The notes under the pieces were generated by a model that was not told where the DNA came from, ran no database searches, and saw nothing but the letters and a program-made list of their open reading frames with translations. Shown here in pieces: positions 9,158-17,570 of a stretch of DNA of 64,000 nucleotides. Source of the stretch: Spirochaetaceae bacterium (GTDB taxonomy: Bacteria; Spirochaetota; Spirochaetia; DSM-27196; PWMO01); contig RECP01000068.1 of the NCBI GenBank assembly GCA_007693945.1, positions 37,149-101,148 on the forward strand. Reading direction: 5' to 3'. A program made the translations under genes and the position numbers. Each line of letters opens with the position of its first letter. The stretch's first letter is position 1.

Positions 9158-9583
9158 ATGAAGTCGATTGCATTCATCGCGGTACTGGCGGCAGTGAGTG
9201 CCGCGGTGCTGAGTGCCGACGTGATGGCGCGCGGCGATATGCGAGCACGTACGGTTGACGGGCGCGAGGTGATTCTGCGTGCCGACCGAACCTGGCACTT
9301 CGCCGGAGAGTCTCCAACGCGGCGTCGGGTTAACCTGGTGCTGGACGAGCTTCCGGCGGATCTGCGGCACCTGGTCGATCTGCCGCCGTGGCTGCTCGAG
9401 GACAGCCTGCGCTCTTATGCGTTGCTGCTTGATTCGGCTCTGCCGGGCGGCGAAATGACGGAGCTGGTCCGCTACCTGGGCGCGCTCACGCCGCAGGCCG
9501 CCGAGGAGGTGCGCCTTCAGAGTGGCGGCAACCGGGACACCGAAAGTCTCGCGGTCCTCCTCGGGCGGTTGACGCGACTATAG
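9158..9583 (+). CDS. Small secreted protein of unknown function
   Basis: A 141-residue protein with a clear signal peptide (MKSIAFIAVLAAVSAAVLSA, cleavage probably near ADVMA). Just after it comes TVDGREVILRADRTWHF, similar to the short DGR-VxLxxDGTW motif of periplasmic DUF3157-like proteins. The rest is helical and shows no catalytic motif. GGAGG lies 11 nt upstream of the ATG. The stop codon interlocks with that of the convergent outer-membrane-protein gene (CTATAG). Function unknown. Confidence 0.75.
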   Translation: MKSIAFIAVLAAVSAAVLSADVMARGDMRARTVDGREVILRADRTWHFAGESPTRRRVNLVLDELPADLRHLVDLPPWLLEDSLRSYALLLDSALPGGEMTELVRYLGALTPQAAEEVRLQSGGNRDTESLAVLLGRLTRL

Positions 9584-10564
9584 CTGGACCCGTGCTCCCA
9601 CGGTTCCCACAAAGTTCTCACCGAGAATATCGTAGCCCAGACCCAGATCCAGCCGCAGCAGCATGATGTTGACCGACGTGCCGCCGAACAGCCTGAACGA
9701 CCAGCCGCTCACATTGCTGGTGACGCTGATTTCCTTGCCGTCAACGTCAATGCCGGCGTCCTCGAGCTCGTCGGTGTTACTGAAGTTGCCCTTGAGACCG
9801 CCACCAGCGCTCGAGACTCCATAGGCTGCCCCGAATCCGGCGTAGGGCGTCAGGATGATGAAGCTCTTGGAGATCTGGGCCTTGAGGTCGATGACGCTGG
9901 TCTCCCACTCCAGGAAGGCGTCCGCGCTGCCGGTCAATTCGGCATCGTCGACTCCGTCAACCTCGATCACGTAGCTGTCCTTGACCACTTCCGGCACCAG
10001 GATTCGTCCGCGCATGTAGTTGTAGCCGACGCCCAGCGAGATATTCGGCAGCAGCACACTCTGTTGAACAAGCGCGTAGCGGACGTCGCCGCCTGCCAGC
10101 AGATAGTCCATTTTGAGGTCGCCGGCGTTGAGGCCGCCGCTGCCGAGAGTTCCAAACTTCACTCCGAAGTCAAACGGAAACACGATGCCACCGATACGGG
10201 CGTCGATGGTATAGGCCGGATTGGGAACGCCGAAGCTATCGAAGTTCCTGATCTCGCCTGGTACGCTGATTTCCAGTTGGTCAAACAGCGACTCCACGGT
10301 CCCGTACGGAATAGTCGCCGCTCCGACGGTCAGGCCCAGACCGATATTGGGGGGCACCCGCAGAAGCTGCCCGATGTAGGCGTCCGAGGTGTTGTTGCCG
10401 ATTGTAGTGGTCAGCGGCAGCGAACTCGCCATGTCGTCGGCGAAATCCCGAAACGCTTTCTTGAACTCGCCTGATGTGATGTCGGCCTGCGCCGGCGCAA
10501 CGGCTGCGGCGAAGACCAGCAGCAGTCCGGTTGCAAGGACTACGGCTAATGTTCTGTTCTTCAT
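9578..10564 (-). CDS. Predicted outer-membrane beta-barrel protein (paralogue A)
   Basis: An exported protein of about 328 residues with signal peptide (MKNRTLAVVLATGLLLVFAA, likely cut at APAQA). It is rich in alternating hydrophobic strands and glycine (GLGLTVGAATI, ISLGVGYNYMRGR, LDLGLGYDILGENFVGTVGARVQL), as expected for a barrel, although the last residue is Leu rather than Phe. ATG 10564 is supported by AAGGAG 8 nt upstream; a TTG two codons earlier is less likely. It resembles the product of the next gene upstream on the same strand in overall design, so the pair is probably an ancient duplication. Ligand unknown. Confidence 0.75.
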   Translation of the reverse strand: MKNRTLAVVLATGLLLVFAAAVAPAQADITSGEFKKAFRDFADDMASSLPLTTTIGNNTSDAYIGQLLRVPPNIGLGLTVGAATIPYGTVESLFDQLEISVPGEIRNFDSFGVPNPAYTIDARIGGIVFPFDFGVKFGTLGSGGLNAGDLKMDYLLAGGDVRYALVQQSVLLPNISLGVGYNYMRGRILVPEVVKDSYVIEVDGVDDAELTGSADAFLEWETSVIDLKAQISKSFIILTPYAGFGAAYGVSSAGGGLKGNFSNTDELEDAGIDVDGKEISVTSNVSGWSFRLFGGTSVNIMLLRLDLGLGYDILGENFVGTVGARVQL

Positions 10565-10651
10565 CGTCAACTCTCCTTCAACAAGAGTACGGAACGCGCA
10601 CTGAGAACGCTACCAAAGGTAGCACGCCGCCGCCTGTTTCACCGTTATGGG

Positions 10652-10680
10652 CAAAAAAACAGCCCGCCGAAGCGAGCTGT
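10652..10680 (-). terminator. Rho-independent terminator of paralogue B gene
   Basis: On the reverse strand a 9-bp stem ACAGCTCGC/GCGGGCTGT with a TTCG tetraloop is followed by six to seven T residues. It ends the transcript of the outer-membrane gene at 10744-11847 before paralogue A starts. Confidence 0.9.
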
Positions 10681-10743
10681 ACGTCCGCGTCCATCGATCC
10701 GGAGCGGTCGGCGTTGGCGGTCTTGCCGCCACGCCTCGGGCGC

Positions 10744-11847
10744 TCAGAACACCAGCCCGACGTTGACGCCGGCCATCAGGCTGTTGCCCTCTTTGTCAAA
10801 ATAGTACATCAGCGGGAAGTCGATCTTGACCGGTCCCAGATTGAGTCCCAGGCCGGCGGTCAACCGCGGCCTCACGAGCTCGGGCCCGTCGCCCTTGGTA
10901 CCGGCATCCACGGATGCCGATCCGGGGATTACTTCGACGTCCGTTGTATCGCCATCCAGTGTTACCGGACTCTCGATACCGAGTGTGATCTCGGAGTTGC
11001 CGAAGCTGAGGTCAACACCGCCGCCGACGTTGACGTCCAACAGCCAGAGCAGACGCAGGCCGGTGGTTGCTTCCAGCGGAACGACAATTGCGTCCGACGT
11101 GATCCTGGCGGTAATCACGGGCTCCACCGTCATTTCGAACTCCGGAGACCCTCCGCCCTGAACCGTCTCAGTGACCTGATCGAAGTCCAGATCGAGCGAC
11201 AGTTCGTTGCGCTGATACATGACCCCCGTTCCCACCGATAGACCGCGCCATCTCAGGAAGCCGACGCGCGTGGCCCGGCTCTCTATCAGGCGGTAGTTGG
11301 CCAGCAGCCCGACACTCAGCGCGTTGTACGTCACGCCGTCGGCAATCACGCCGTCGGCCACATCGGCGTAGCCGATCTTGACGTTGGCATACAGGCGGTC
11401 GGAGATGAACCGCGGCCGGAAGCCGAACGAGGCCACTATCGGCTGCAGCGCTGCGCCGGCGTACAGGTCGCCTTCTTCGACCTGGTCGGTAATCTCTCTG
11501 ATGATCGCCGGATCGGTTGTGTACAGCGAAGCCGCCACTCCCGCACCAATCACAACCGCAAACCGCTGGTAATCGATGAAGGACCGCTGGGTGCCGATGT
11601 GCGTTGCGGTTGCCCCCGCATCCGACAGGCCCTGCGCCAGCAGCGGCAGATCGTAGTATTGCCCGATCTCCGCGTCTATGTCCTGCTCGAAATCCGCTAT
11701 GGCAGCGTCGATGTCAGCCTGCAAAGCGTCGATCCAGGGTGCAGTTCCAATGACCCTCGGCGCCACAATCGTCACCTGACTCCAGGCCGGTACCGCCGCC
11801 GTCATCAGCATCAGTGCCAGCACGCCACAGCTCACTCGCTTCTTCAT
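10744..11847 (-). CDS. Predicted outer-membrane beta-barrel protein (paralogue B)
   Basis: A 367-residue exported protein. Signal peptide MKKRVSCGVLALMLMTAAVP with cleavage near AWSQ, then a helical stretch (IDALQADIDAAIADFEQDID) and a strand-rich barrel-like region (FRPRFISDRLYANVKIG, GLSVGTGVMYQ) ending in MAGVNVGLVF with a terminal Phe, the classic outer-membrane insertion signal. ATG 11847 is chosen because GGGAGGA lies 4 nt upstream and the signal peptide begins there. Paralogue of the following gene by size, topology and position. Function unknown. Confidence 0.8.
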   Translation of the reverse strand: MKKRVSCGVLALMLMTAAVPAWSQVTIVAPRVIGTAPWIDALQADIDAAIADFEQDIDAEIGQYYDLPLLAQGLSDAGATATHIGTQRSFIDYQRFAVVIGAGVAASLYTTDPAIIREITDQVEEGDLYAGAALQPIVASFGFRPRFISDRLYANVKIGYADVADGVIADGVTYNALSVGLLANYRLIESRATRVGFLRWRGLSVGTGVMYQRNELSLDLDFDQVTETVQGGGSPEFEMTVEPVITARITSDAIVVPLEATTGLRLLWLLDVNVGGGVDLSFGNSEITLGIESPVTLDGDTTDVEVIPGSASVDAGTKGDGPELVRPRLTAGLGLNLGPVKIDFPLMYYFDKEGNSLMAGVNVGLVF

Positions 11848-11940
11848 CCCGTCCTCCCGTTCTGCTATCGTTTTTTTACTTTCCCGGTGACGCTGCGAGT
11901 ATACCACGCTCTGCTCCAAAAACCGCAATGCATCACCACA

Positions 11941-11970
11941 AAAGAAAGCCCCGGCAGGAGAAACCGGGGC
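11941..11970 (-). terminator. Rho-independent terminator of glnA
   Basis: On the reverse strand GCCCCGG, a 9-nt loop, CCGGGGC, then TTTCTTTTG. It lies about 120 nt after the glnA stop and isolates glnA from the outer-membrane gene downstream. Confidence 0.88.
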
Positions 11971-12087
11971 AAGAGGGTTGACTGAAGCGCTGCGCAGCGT
12001 GCGCTCCCGCAACGCGTCAGCCTGCAGGGTATAAACGGCGGCAGGAGGCAACAACCGCCATATCTACACCGCGGCGGGGCCGCGATG

Positions 12088-13512
12088 TCAGATATCGTAA
12101 TAGAGTGCGAACTCCCACGGATGGGGCCGCAGATCGAGCGCCAGGACTTCGTTGGTCAGCTTGTAGTCTATCCAGGTCTCGATTACGTCGGGAGTGAAGA
12201 CGTCTCCCTTCAGCAGGAAGTCGTGGTCTCGCTCCAGGCTTTCCAGCGCTCCGCGCAGCGTTCCGGGTGTCTTTTCGACCTTGGCGGCTTCCTGCGGCGG
12301 CAGATCGTAGATGTCCTTGTCCAGCGGCTCGCCGGGCTGGATCTTGTTCTGGATGCCGTCGATAGCGGCCATCATCATGGCCGAGAACGCCAGGTACGGG
12401 TTGCACGACGGGTCGGGACAGCGGAACTCAAAGCGCTTGGCCTTCTCGGAGTTGGAATACATCGGGATGCGGACCGCGGCGCTGCGGTTGCGGCGCGAGT
12501 AGGCCAGATTGACCGGAGCCTCGAATCCGGGGACCAGCCGCTTGTAGCTGTTGGTGGTCGGGTTGGTGAACGCCAGAACCGCCGGCGCGTGCTTCAGCAG
12601 CCCGCCGATTGCGTACAGTGCGGTTTCCGAGAGACCCGCATAGCCGTCGCCGTAGAACAGGTTCTTGCCGCCTTTCCAGAACGACATGTGTACGTGCATA
12701 CCGCTGCCGTTGTCATTCCACAGCGGCTTGGGCATGAACGTGACGGTCTTGCCGTGCTTGCGCGCCGTGTTCTTGACGATGTACTTGTACTTCAGCATGC
12801 TGTCGGCCATCATCACCATCGGCGCAAAGCGCATATCGATTTCGCACTGTCCGCCGGTGGCGACCTCGTGGTGATGCGCTTCGACCGGTATGCCGATGGA
12901 CTGCATTGCCAGTACCATCTCGCTGCGGATGTCCTGCATGCTGTCGCTCGGAGCTACCGGAAAGTAGCCTTCCTTGTAGCGCGGTTTGTAGCCCAGATTG
13001 GGTCCCTCATCGCGGCCGGTGTTCCAGCGTCCTTCGGTGGAATCGACAAAATAGAAGCCGGAGTGTTCGTTCTGTTCAAAACGCACATCGTCAAAGATGA
13101 AAAACTCGGCTTCCGGCCCGACGAAGACGGTATCTGCCACACCCACTGATTTGATGTAGTTCTCGGCCTTGCGCGCGATATTGCGCGGATCGCGGGTGTA
13201 GTCTTCGCCGGTGATGGGATCGCAGATGTTGCAGGTCAGCACGATAGTCCTGTGGGCCGTGAAGGGGTCAATGAAGGCGGTTTCGGGCACCGGTTTGACC
13301 AGCATGTCGGACTCGTTGATTGCCTGCCAGCCGCGGATACTCGACCCGTCGAAACCAAGACCTTCGGCGAACATGTCCTCGCTGAACTCGGTAGCGGGAA
13401 TCGAGAAGTGCTGCCACATCCCCGGGAAATCCATAAACCGGAAGTCGACAATTTCGACTTTCTCTCTCTCCATCAGTGCCATTACGTCTTTGGCTGTTCT
13501 TTCAGTACTCAC
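12088..13512 (-). CDS. glnA: Glutamine synthetase type I
   Basis: A 474-residue GSI that makes glutamine from glutamate, ammonia and ATP. It has the beta-Grasp DGSSIRGW region, the metal and ATP site [26 protein letters not shown], the [13 protein letters not shown] loop and [20 protein letters not shown] near residue 400 keeps the Tyr that is adenylylated in GSI-beta enzymes, so covalent control by a GlnE-type enzyme is possible. Starts at GTG with AAGGAG 8 nt upstream. A sigma-54-type promoter lies about 85 nt upstream and a terminator downstream, so it is monocistronic and probably nitrogen-regulated. Confidence 0.98.
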   Translation of the reverse strand: MSTERTAKDVMALMEREKVEIVDFRFMDFPGMWQHFSIPATEFSEDMFAEGLGFDGSSIRGWQAINESDMLVKPVPETAFIDPFTAHRTIVLTCNICDPITGEDYTRDPRNIARKAENYIKSVGVADTVFVGPEAEFFIFDDVRFEQNEHSGFYFVDSTEGRWNTGRDEGPNLGYKPRYKEGYFPVAPSDSMQDIRSEMVLAMQSIGIPVEAHHHEVATGGQCEIDMRFAPMVMMADSMLKYKYIVKNTARKHGKTVTFMPKPLWNDNGSGMHVHMSFWKGGKNLFYGDGYAGLSETALYAIGGLLKHAPAVLAFTNPTTNSYKRLVPGFEAPVNLAYSRRNRSAAVRIPMYSNSEKAKRFEFRCPDPSCNPYLAFSAMMMAAIDGIQNKIQPGEPLDKDIYDLPPQEAAKVEKTPGTLRGALESLERDHDFLLKGDVFTPDVIETWIDYKLTNEVLALDLRPHPWEFALYYDI

Positions 13513-13596
13513 TTCGCTGTCTCCTTGACTCGTGTTGTTGCGCGGGATGCTCTCCTCTCAATTCCCGCAGAATGAGTGTCAAACTACGGCTTACTA

Positions 13597-13612
13597 TACA
13601 AATTGTGTGCCA
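13597..13612 (-). promoter_or_regulatory. Sigma-54 (-24/-12) promoter of glnA
   Basis: On the reverse strand TGGCACACAATTTGTA matches the RpoN consensus TGGCACG-N4-TTGCA in 13 of the 15-16 defined positions' spacing, with the invariant GG (-24) intact and GT in place of GC at -12. It resembles E. coli glnAp2. Predicted start is near 13585, giving a leader of about 70 nt. Implies an NtrC-like activator elsewhere in the genome. Confidence 0.7.
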
Positions 13613-13720
13613 TCAATGCGAGATGGTCTGTAAGAGGCGCTATGTAAAGGAATTACCATTCCCGGATCGTGATTCTGTCCCACGAATGCCGCAACATACC
13701 GGTTCTCAAGGTACATAAAC

Positions 13721-13759
13721 GTAGGATTTATCCTTCAGTATTTACGATGATGTAGGATT
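13721..13759. promoter_or_regulatory. Repeated GTAGGATT elements, possible enhancer sites upstream of glnA
   Basis: GTAGGATT occurs at 13721-13728 and 13752-13759, exactly 31 bp (about three helical turns) apart. The first copy is part of a palindrome AGGAT-TT-ATCCT (13723-13734). The pair sits about 140-175 bp upstream of the predicted glnA start, where activator sites for a sigma-54 promoter would be expected. No match to the E. coli NtrC consensus was seen. Confidence 0.35.
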
Positions 13760-13848
13760 GATTTGCCCGGCAAACGAAGCAGCAGGTTTGCATCACGCAT
13801 AGTACGTGGATGACAGCGCTGCACGGCCGGCCGCGCTGCGGACGATCT

Positions 13849-13877
13849 TTGACAGCCGCTCCGCTTTGCCGTAGTAT
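13849..13877 (+). promoter_or_regulatory. Promoter of pepT, predicted leaderless
   Basis: TTGACA (13849-13854), 17-nt spacer, TAGTAT (13872-13877), with 8 nt to the ATG at 13886. The GTG at 13880 would lie upstream of the transcription start, which favours the ATG. Confidence 0.65.
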
Positions 13878-13885
13878 CGGTGTCC

Positions 13886-15187
13886 ATGGAAACAGTGCAC
13901 GATATGCAGCGTGACCGCGCCTGGTTCGAGGCTGAGCTGCTGCAGCGCTTTCTGCGCTACGCTTCGATTCATACGACCTCCGACCGGCACAGCACCAACC
14001 GGCCGTCGAGCGCAGGTCAGCTCGATCTGTGCGACGTTCTGGCCGCCGAACTGGCCGAGCTTGGTGCAGGCGACGTTTACCGCGACGCTTCCACCGGCTG
14101 CATTGTGGCACGCATTCCCGCCCGGCGTGCCGGCGCACCCGGTCCCGGCCGCGATCCGCACAACGACTGCGACACAACCATCGGCTTCATGGCCCACGTC
14201 GATACGGCGCCTGACTTCCCGGGTCAAGGCGTCAAGCCGCAGGTAATCCGCGACTATGACGGTGGCGATGTAACGCTGACCGGTTCCGGGCACATGCTGC
14301 GCCCGGCCGACTACCCGGCGCTGAGTGACTACGTCGGCGACACGCTCATCACCAGTGACGGAACCACACTGCTCGGTGCCGATGACAAGGCCGGCGTCGC
14401 CGAGATCATGACGGCGCTGGCGTGGTTTACCGCTCACCCCGACGCGGAGCACGGGCCGCTGGAGATCATCTTCACCACTGATGAAGAAGTTGGCCGGGGC
14501 ATGGACAACTTCCCCGTCGAGCAGTCCCGGGCGCGCTACTGCTACACGGTGGACGGCGGCGATGAAGGCAGCGTGGAAGCTGAATGCTTTACGGCCTATC
14601 ACGCCAGGGTGACCTTCTGCGGCTACGCCATTCACCCCGGTCAGGCGCGCGGCAAGATGGTCAACCCGGTCAGCATGGCAGCCAGGTTTGTGACAATGCT
14701 GCCGCAGAGCGAGAGCCCCGAAGCCACCGACGGCCGTTACGGCTTCTACTGTCCTATAGAACTGAGCGCCGGACTCTCAGACGCCACGCTGCAGCTGCTG
14801 CTGCGCGATTTTGAGCTGGAGGAAATCGAACGGCGAATTGCCGCGCTCAAGGCAATTGCCGCGGCGGTCGAGGCCGCCTACCCCGGAGGCAGCGTACGCG
14901 TTGAGGCGGAGCAGCAATACCTCAATATGCGTGACATCGTGCGCGACCATCCGCTGGTGACCGATATGCTCGACCGCGCCATCCGCGCCACCGGTATTGA
15001 ACCCCGGTGGCACAGCATCCGTGGTGGTACCGACGGGTCGCGATTCACGCAGATGGGCGTGCCGACTCCCAACATATTCAGCGGGGCGCAGAACATGCAC
15101 AGCCGTTATGAGTGGATTGCGCTTCGATCGATGGTGCGCGCGGCCAAGACGGTGATCAACCTGGCACAGTACTGGTCTCAGACGTAG
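13886..15187 (+). CDS. pepT: Peptidase T (tripeptide aminopeptidase)
   Basis: An M20B-family zinc tripeptidase of about 433 residues that releases the N-terminal residue of tripeptides in the cytoplasm. Metal and catalytic motifs are present: GFMAHVDTAPD (first His and Asp), LLGADDKAGVAE (bridging Asp), FTTDEEVGRGMD (catalytic Glu pair), YTVDGGDEG, and IRGGTDGSRF followed by the terminal His region NIFSGAQNMHSRYE. ATG 13886 rather than GTG 13880 is selected from the promoter position. No Shine-Dalgarno. The 3' end overlaps that of the convergent alr by 10 nt. Confidence 0.95.
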   Translation: METVHDMQRDRAWFEAELLQRFLRYASIHTTSDRHSTNRPSSAGQLDLCDVLAAELAELGAGDVYRDASTGCIVARIPARRAGAPGPGRDPHNDCDTTIGFMAHVDTAPDFPGQGVKPQVIRDYDGGDVTLTGSGHMLRPADYPALSDYVGDTLITSDGTTLLGADDKAGVAEIMTALAWFTAHPDAEHGPLEIIFTTDEEVGRGMDNFPVEQSRARYCYTVDGGDEGSVEAECFTAYHARVTFCGYAIHPGQARGKMVNPVSMAARFVTMLPQSESPEATDGRYGFYCPIELSAGLSDATLQLLLRDFELEEIERRIAALKAIAAAVEAAYPGGSVRVEAEQQYLNMRDIVRDHPLVTDMLDRAIRATGIEPRWHSIRGGTDGSRFTQMGVPTPNIFSGAQNMHSRYEWIALRSMVRAAKTVINLAQYWSQT

Positions 15188-16326
15188 ATCCGCGGCACGC
15201 GTTTGCTGACCCAGCAGGTAACCTCGTAGGGAATGGTACCCAGCAGCCCGGCGATTTCTTCGGCGTCCGGCCCCGCCGGGTCGGGGCCGAAGAGCACCAC
15301 CTCGTCCTCGCGTTGAACCCTGGCATCCGGGCCGACGTCAATCATGAACTGGTCCATGCAGACGCGTCCGGCAATTGGCGCGCGGTAGCTGCGGCCGCTC
15401 GCACGCTCATGCACAAGTACCTGGCCGCGATTGGAAAGCAGGCGGTTGTAGCCGTCGGCGTAGCCCAGCGGCAGCGTGGCGATGGTAGTGGCGCGCTGTG
15501 CGCGGTAGGTCATACCGTACGAAATAGGGGCTCCGGCCTCCACTTTCTTGACAAACGAGATCCGTGAGCGCAGTTCCATGACCGGCTTCAGCTCGAGGCT
15601 GCGCGGCTGTTCATCGGAGGGATAGTACCCGTAGACCGAGATGCCCGGCCGCAGCATGTCGAACCAGGATTCCGGGTGGCCGATCACGGCGCCCGAATTG
15701 GCTGCGTGCACGATCCCCGGCTCAATGCCTGCCGAGCGAATGGCGGCTACAGCCGCGGCAAAGCGCGCGGTCTGCTCACGAGTGGGGCCATTATCGGCGC
15801 CGTCCGCCAGCGGGAAGTGCGTCGCGACGCCCGCCAGCGTTACCCCGCGCATAGCGATAATTTCACGGGCGACGGCGGCGGCGTCCGCCGGACGACAACC
15901 GATCCTGCCCATACCGCTGTCGATTTTGAGGTGCACCGCGACCGACGCTCCGAGGCGATGGGCGGCATCGGACAGCAGCTCGGTGTAGTGCCGGTCGGCC
16001 ACAAACGGTGTAAGCCGGTTGCGTACCAGCGCTTCGATCTCCTCGTCGGCGGCCAGGCCGTACAGCAGAATGGGCGCTTCGATGCCGCCCGCCCGCAGCG
16101 TTGCGCCTTCCTCCACCGTGGCGACCCCCAGGTGCGTGCAGCCCTCCTGCAGAGCGACGGCCGCCACCTGGACGCTTCCGTGACCGTAGGCGTCGGCCTT
16201 GACCGCGACGCACATCTGCGGCGCGGTGCCGTGGGCGGCAGTCGAGGCCCGCTCAACGTGCCCGCGCAGCCGGCGCAGGTTGAAGCGCAGGTTTTCCAGG
16301 TGCACAATCGCTCGTGTGGCTCTCAT
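15178..16326 (-). CDS. alr: Alanine racemase
   Basis: A 382-residue PLP-dependent racemase supplying D-alanine for peptidoglycan. VAVKADAYGHG near residues 41-51 carries the PLP-binding Lys; PISYGMTYRA contains the second catalytic Tyr; GRVCMDQFMIDVG is the conserved C-terminal motif. Normal length. ATG at 16326 lacks a Shine-Dalgarno but has TACTAT 6 nt upstream, consistent with a leaderless mRNA. Confidence 0.96.
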   Translation of the reverse strand: MRATRAIVHLENLRFNLRRLRGHVERASTAAHGTAPQMCVAVKADAYGHGSVQVAAVALQEGCTHLGVATVEEGATLRAGGIEAPILLYGLAADEEIEALVRNRLTPFVADRHYTELLSDAAHRLGASVAVHLKIDSGMGRIGCRPADAAAVAREIIAMRGVTLAGVATHFPLADGADNGPTREQTARFAAAVAAIRSAGIEPGIVHAANSGAVIGHPESWFDMLRPGISVYGYYPSDEQPRSLELKPVMELRSRISFVKKVEAGAPISYGMTYRAQRATTIATLPLGYADGYNRLLSNRGQVLVHERASGRSYRAPIAGRVCMDQFMIDVGPDARVQREDEVVLFGPDPAGPDAEEIAGLLGTIPYEVTCWVSKRVPRIYV

Positions 16327-16332
16327 GCACCC

Positions 16333-16361
16333 ATAGTACGGCGCGACAGCCGATACCGCAA
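16333..16361 (-). promoter_or_regulatory. Promoter of alr, predicted leaderless
   Basis: Reverse strand TTGCGG (16361-16356), 17-nt spacer, TACTAT (16338-16333), 6 nt before the ATG. Confidence 0.5.
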
Positions 16362-16563
16362 GCGCATTTGGTCACCGACAGCAATTCTGATTCTGGCCGT
16401 ACGGGGTCGGTTGGCATGGAGCTGCTGCGCGCCTGCCTCGAGAGCACCCCCGTGCACCATATGGCGACGGCTGCCGCTCGCCTGGGGGTAAGGACAACGT
16501 CGGCGCGTGCGGCTCCGTACGGCCACAACGAGAATTGCTGGATCAGCGATCGTTTGATTGTAT

Positions 16564-16593
16564 TTGCACACAACGGCGTCGAACAGCTATACT
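16564..16593 (+). promoter_or_regulatory. Promoter of EamA-like gene
   Basis: TTGCAC (16564-16569), 18-nt spacer, TATACT (16588-16593); predicted leader about 55 nt ending in SD GGGAGG. Confidence 0.55.
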
Positions 16594-16653
16594 GCTGAGA
16601 GACCGGCGTTCCTGTCTCACCGGGGCGCGGGCGGTGTTGAACCGGGAGGCAGA

Positions 16654-17568
16654 GTGACATCAACGGCAGGCATAGCGATCGCGATGCTGATCGGCATTGC
16701 CGGTACCTCGATCATTCACCTTTCCAAGGGAGTGATGAAGCACGGCGTGGAGCGGCTGCGCGCCTGCACAATTGCGGCGAGCGCCTCCGGCGACAGTGCG
16801 ACCGGGGCTCCCGTGCCGCCCGGCGGGCTTCGCCGACGAGCGCGCGTCATCTATGCCGCCGGGGTTGCGATGAACTTCACCAACCCGCTCTGGGTAATCG
16901 TTGCCAACCGCTTTGCGCCGACGGTCTACTATACGTCGATGTATGGCGCCGGTCTGGTGTCGTTGCTGTTGTTCTCGCGCCTGGTGCTGCACGAGCGCCT
17001 TGACCGGCGGCGGCTGTTCGGGGCGATGGTGGTGATCGCGGGGACGCTGCTTGTGGGTTTCAGCCGGATCGTGACCCCGGTTCCCGCAATGTACTTCGCC
17101 AACCGCACGCGGGTGCTGCTGGCAGCCGGCTGCTGGGCACTGGCCGCCCCGCTGGTGGGGCTGCTCAGCAGGCGCGGTTCGCTCACGCTGCAGGAGCTGC
17201 TGTTCGGACTGTTCGGCGGCGGTCTGGCATCGCTGGAGGCGGTGCTCAAGGGGGTGGCGCAATCCGGCGCGGCCGGCAGCACCTTCCTGCCGCAGACCGG
17301 TGCCAACTGGTGGGTATTCGCAGTCAGTTTTGCGGGCGCCGCCGGCGCGTTCGGGATGATACAGTGGTCGTACCTGCGGCGCTGTCGCGTCTCGATCATG
17401 GCGGCGGCGTACGATGTCTCCTACGTGGCGTTGCCGCTGCTGCTGGTGCCGCTGGCCTTCTCCGGAGAGCGGCTCGGGATGCTTCCGGTTGCAGGGCTGG
17501 TCGTGCTGGGTATTGGTGCGTTTGTCATCCAGAGCGGCCCCGCGGCGTCGGTGCCGCCCGTAGCGTAG
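16654..17568 (+). CDS. EamA/DMT-superfamily-like membrane protein
   Basis: A 304-residue multispanning inner-membrane protein with roughly ten hydrophobic segments arranged as two halves, as in drug/metabolite transporter family exporters. Segments include AGIAIAMLIGIAGTSIIHL at the N-terminus, TVYYTSMYGAGLVSLLLFS with an arginine-rich loop (ERLDRRRL), and LLLVPLAFSGERLGMLPVAGL near the C-terminus, which resembles the conserved end of EamA domains (FGE-L-P--GA-LI--G). GTG 16654 is chosen because GGGAGG lies 4 nt upstream. Substrate unknown. Confidence 0.78.
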   Translation: MTSTAGIAIAMLIGIAGTSIIHLSKGVMKHGVERLRACTIAASASGDSATGAPVPPGGLRRRARVIYAAGVAMNFTNPLWVIVANRFAPTVYYTSMYGAGLVSLLLFSRLVLHERLDRRRLFGAMVVIAGTLLVGFSRIVTPVPAMYFANRTRVLLAAGCWALAAPLVGLLSRRGSLTLQELLFGLFGGGLASLEAVLKGVAQSGAAGSTFLPQTGANWWVFAVSFAGAAGAFGMIQWSYLRRCRVSIMAAAYDVSYVALPLLLVPLAFSGERLGMLPVAGLVVLGIGAFVIQSGPAASVPPVA

Positions 17569-17570
17569 GC

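Larger units (their letters stand above)
13513..13885. other. Divergent glnA-pepT intergenic region
   Basis: 373 bp, visibly more AT-rich than its surroundings. It holds the sigma-54-like glnA promoter (13597-13612), a pair of 31-bp-spaced repeats (13721-13759) and the pepT promoter (13849-13877). No small gene was recognised in it. Confidence 0.7.
16327..16653. other. Divergent alr/EamA-like intergenic region
   Basis: 327 bp. It contains the alr promoter at one end and a forward promoter (16564-16593) at the other. The central 200 bp is GC-rich; short open frames there show no start signal or recognisable domain. Nothing else identified. Confidence 0.6.

Noticed and set aside
14877..14892. 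A 12-bp match (TACCCCGGAGGC) to the tRNA-Arg end inside pepT, possible attachment remnant
   Set aside because: It is part of a well-conserved coding region, and a match this short is expected by chance in GC-rich DNA.
13886..15187. Long reverse-strand open frames across pepT
   Set aside because: Shadow frames of a high-GC gene; the forward product has all PepT motifs.
16314..16598. Small open frame between alr and the EamA-like gene
   Set aside because: No Shine-Dalgarno or plausible start; it overlaps the alr start and the promoter of the next gene.
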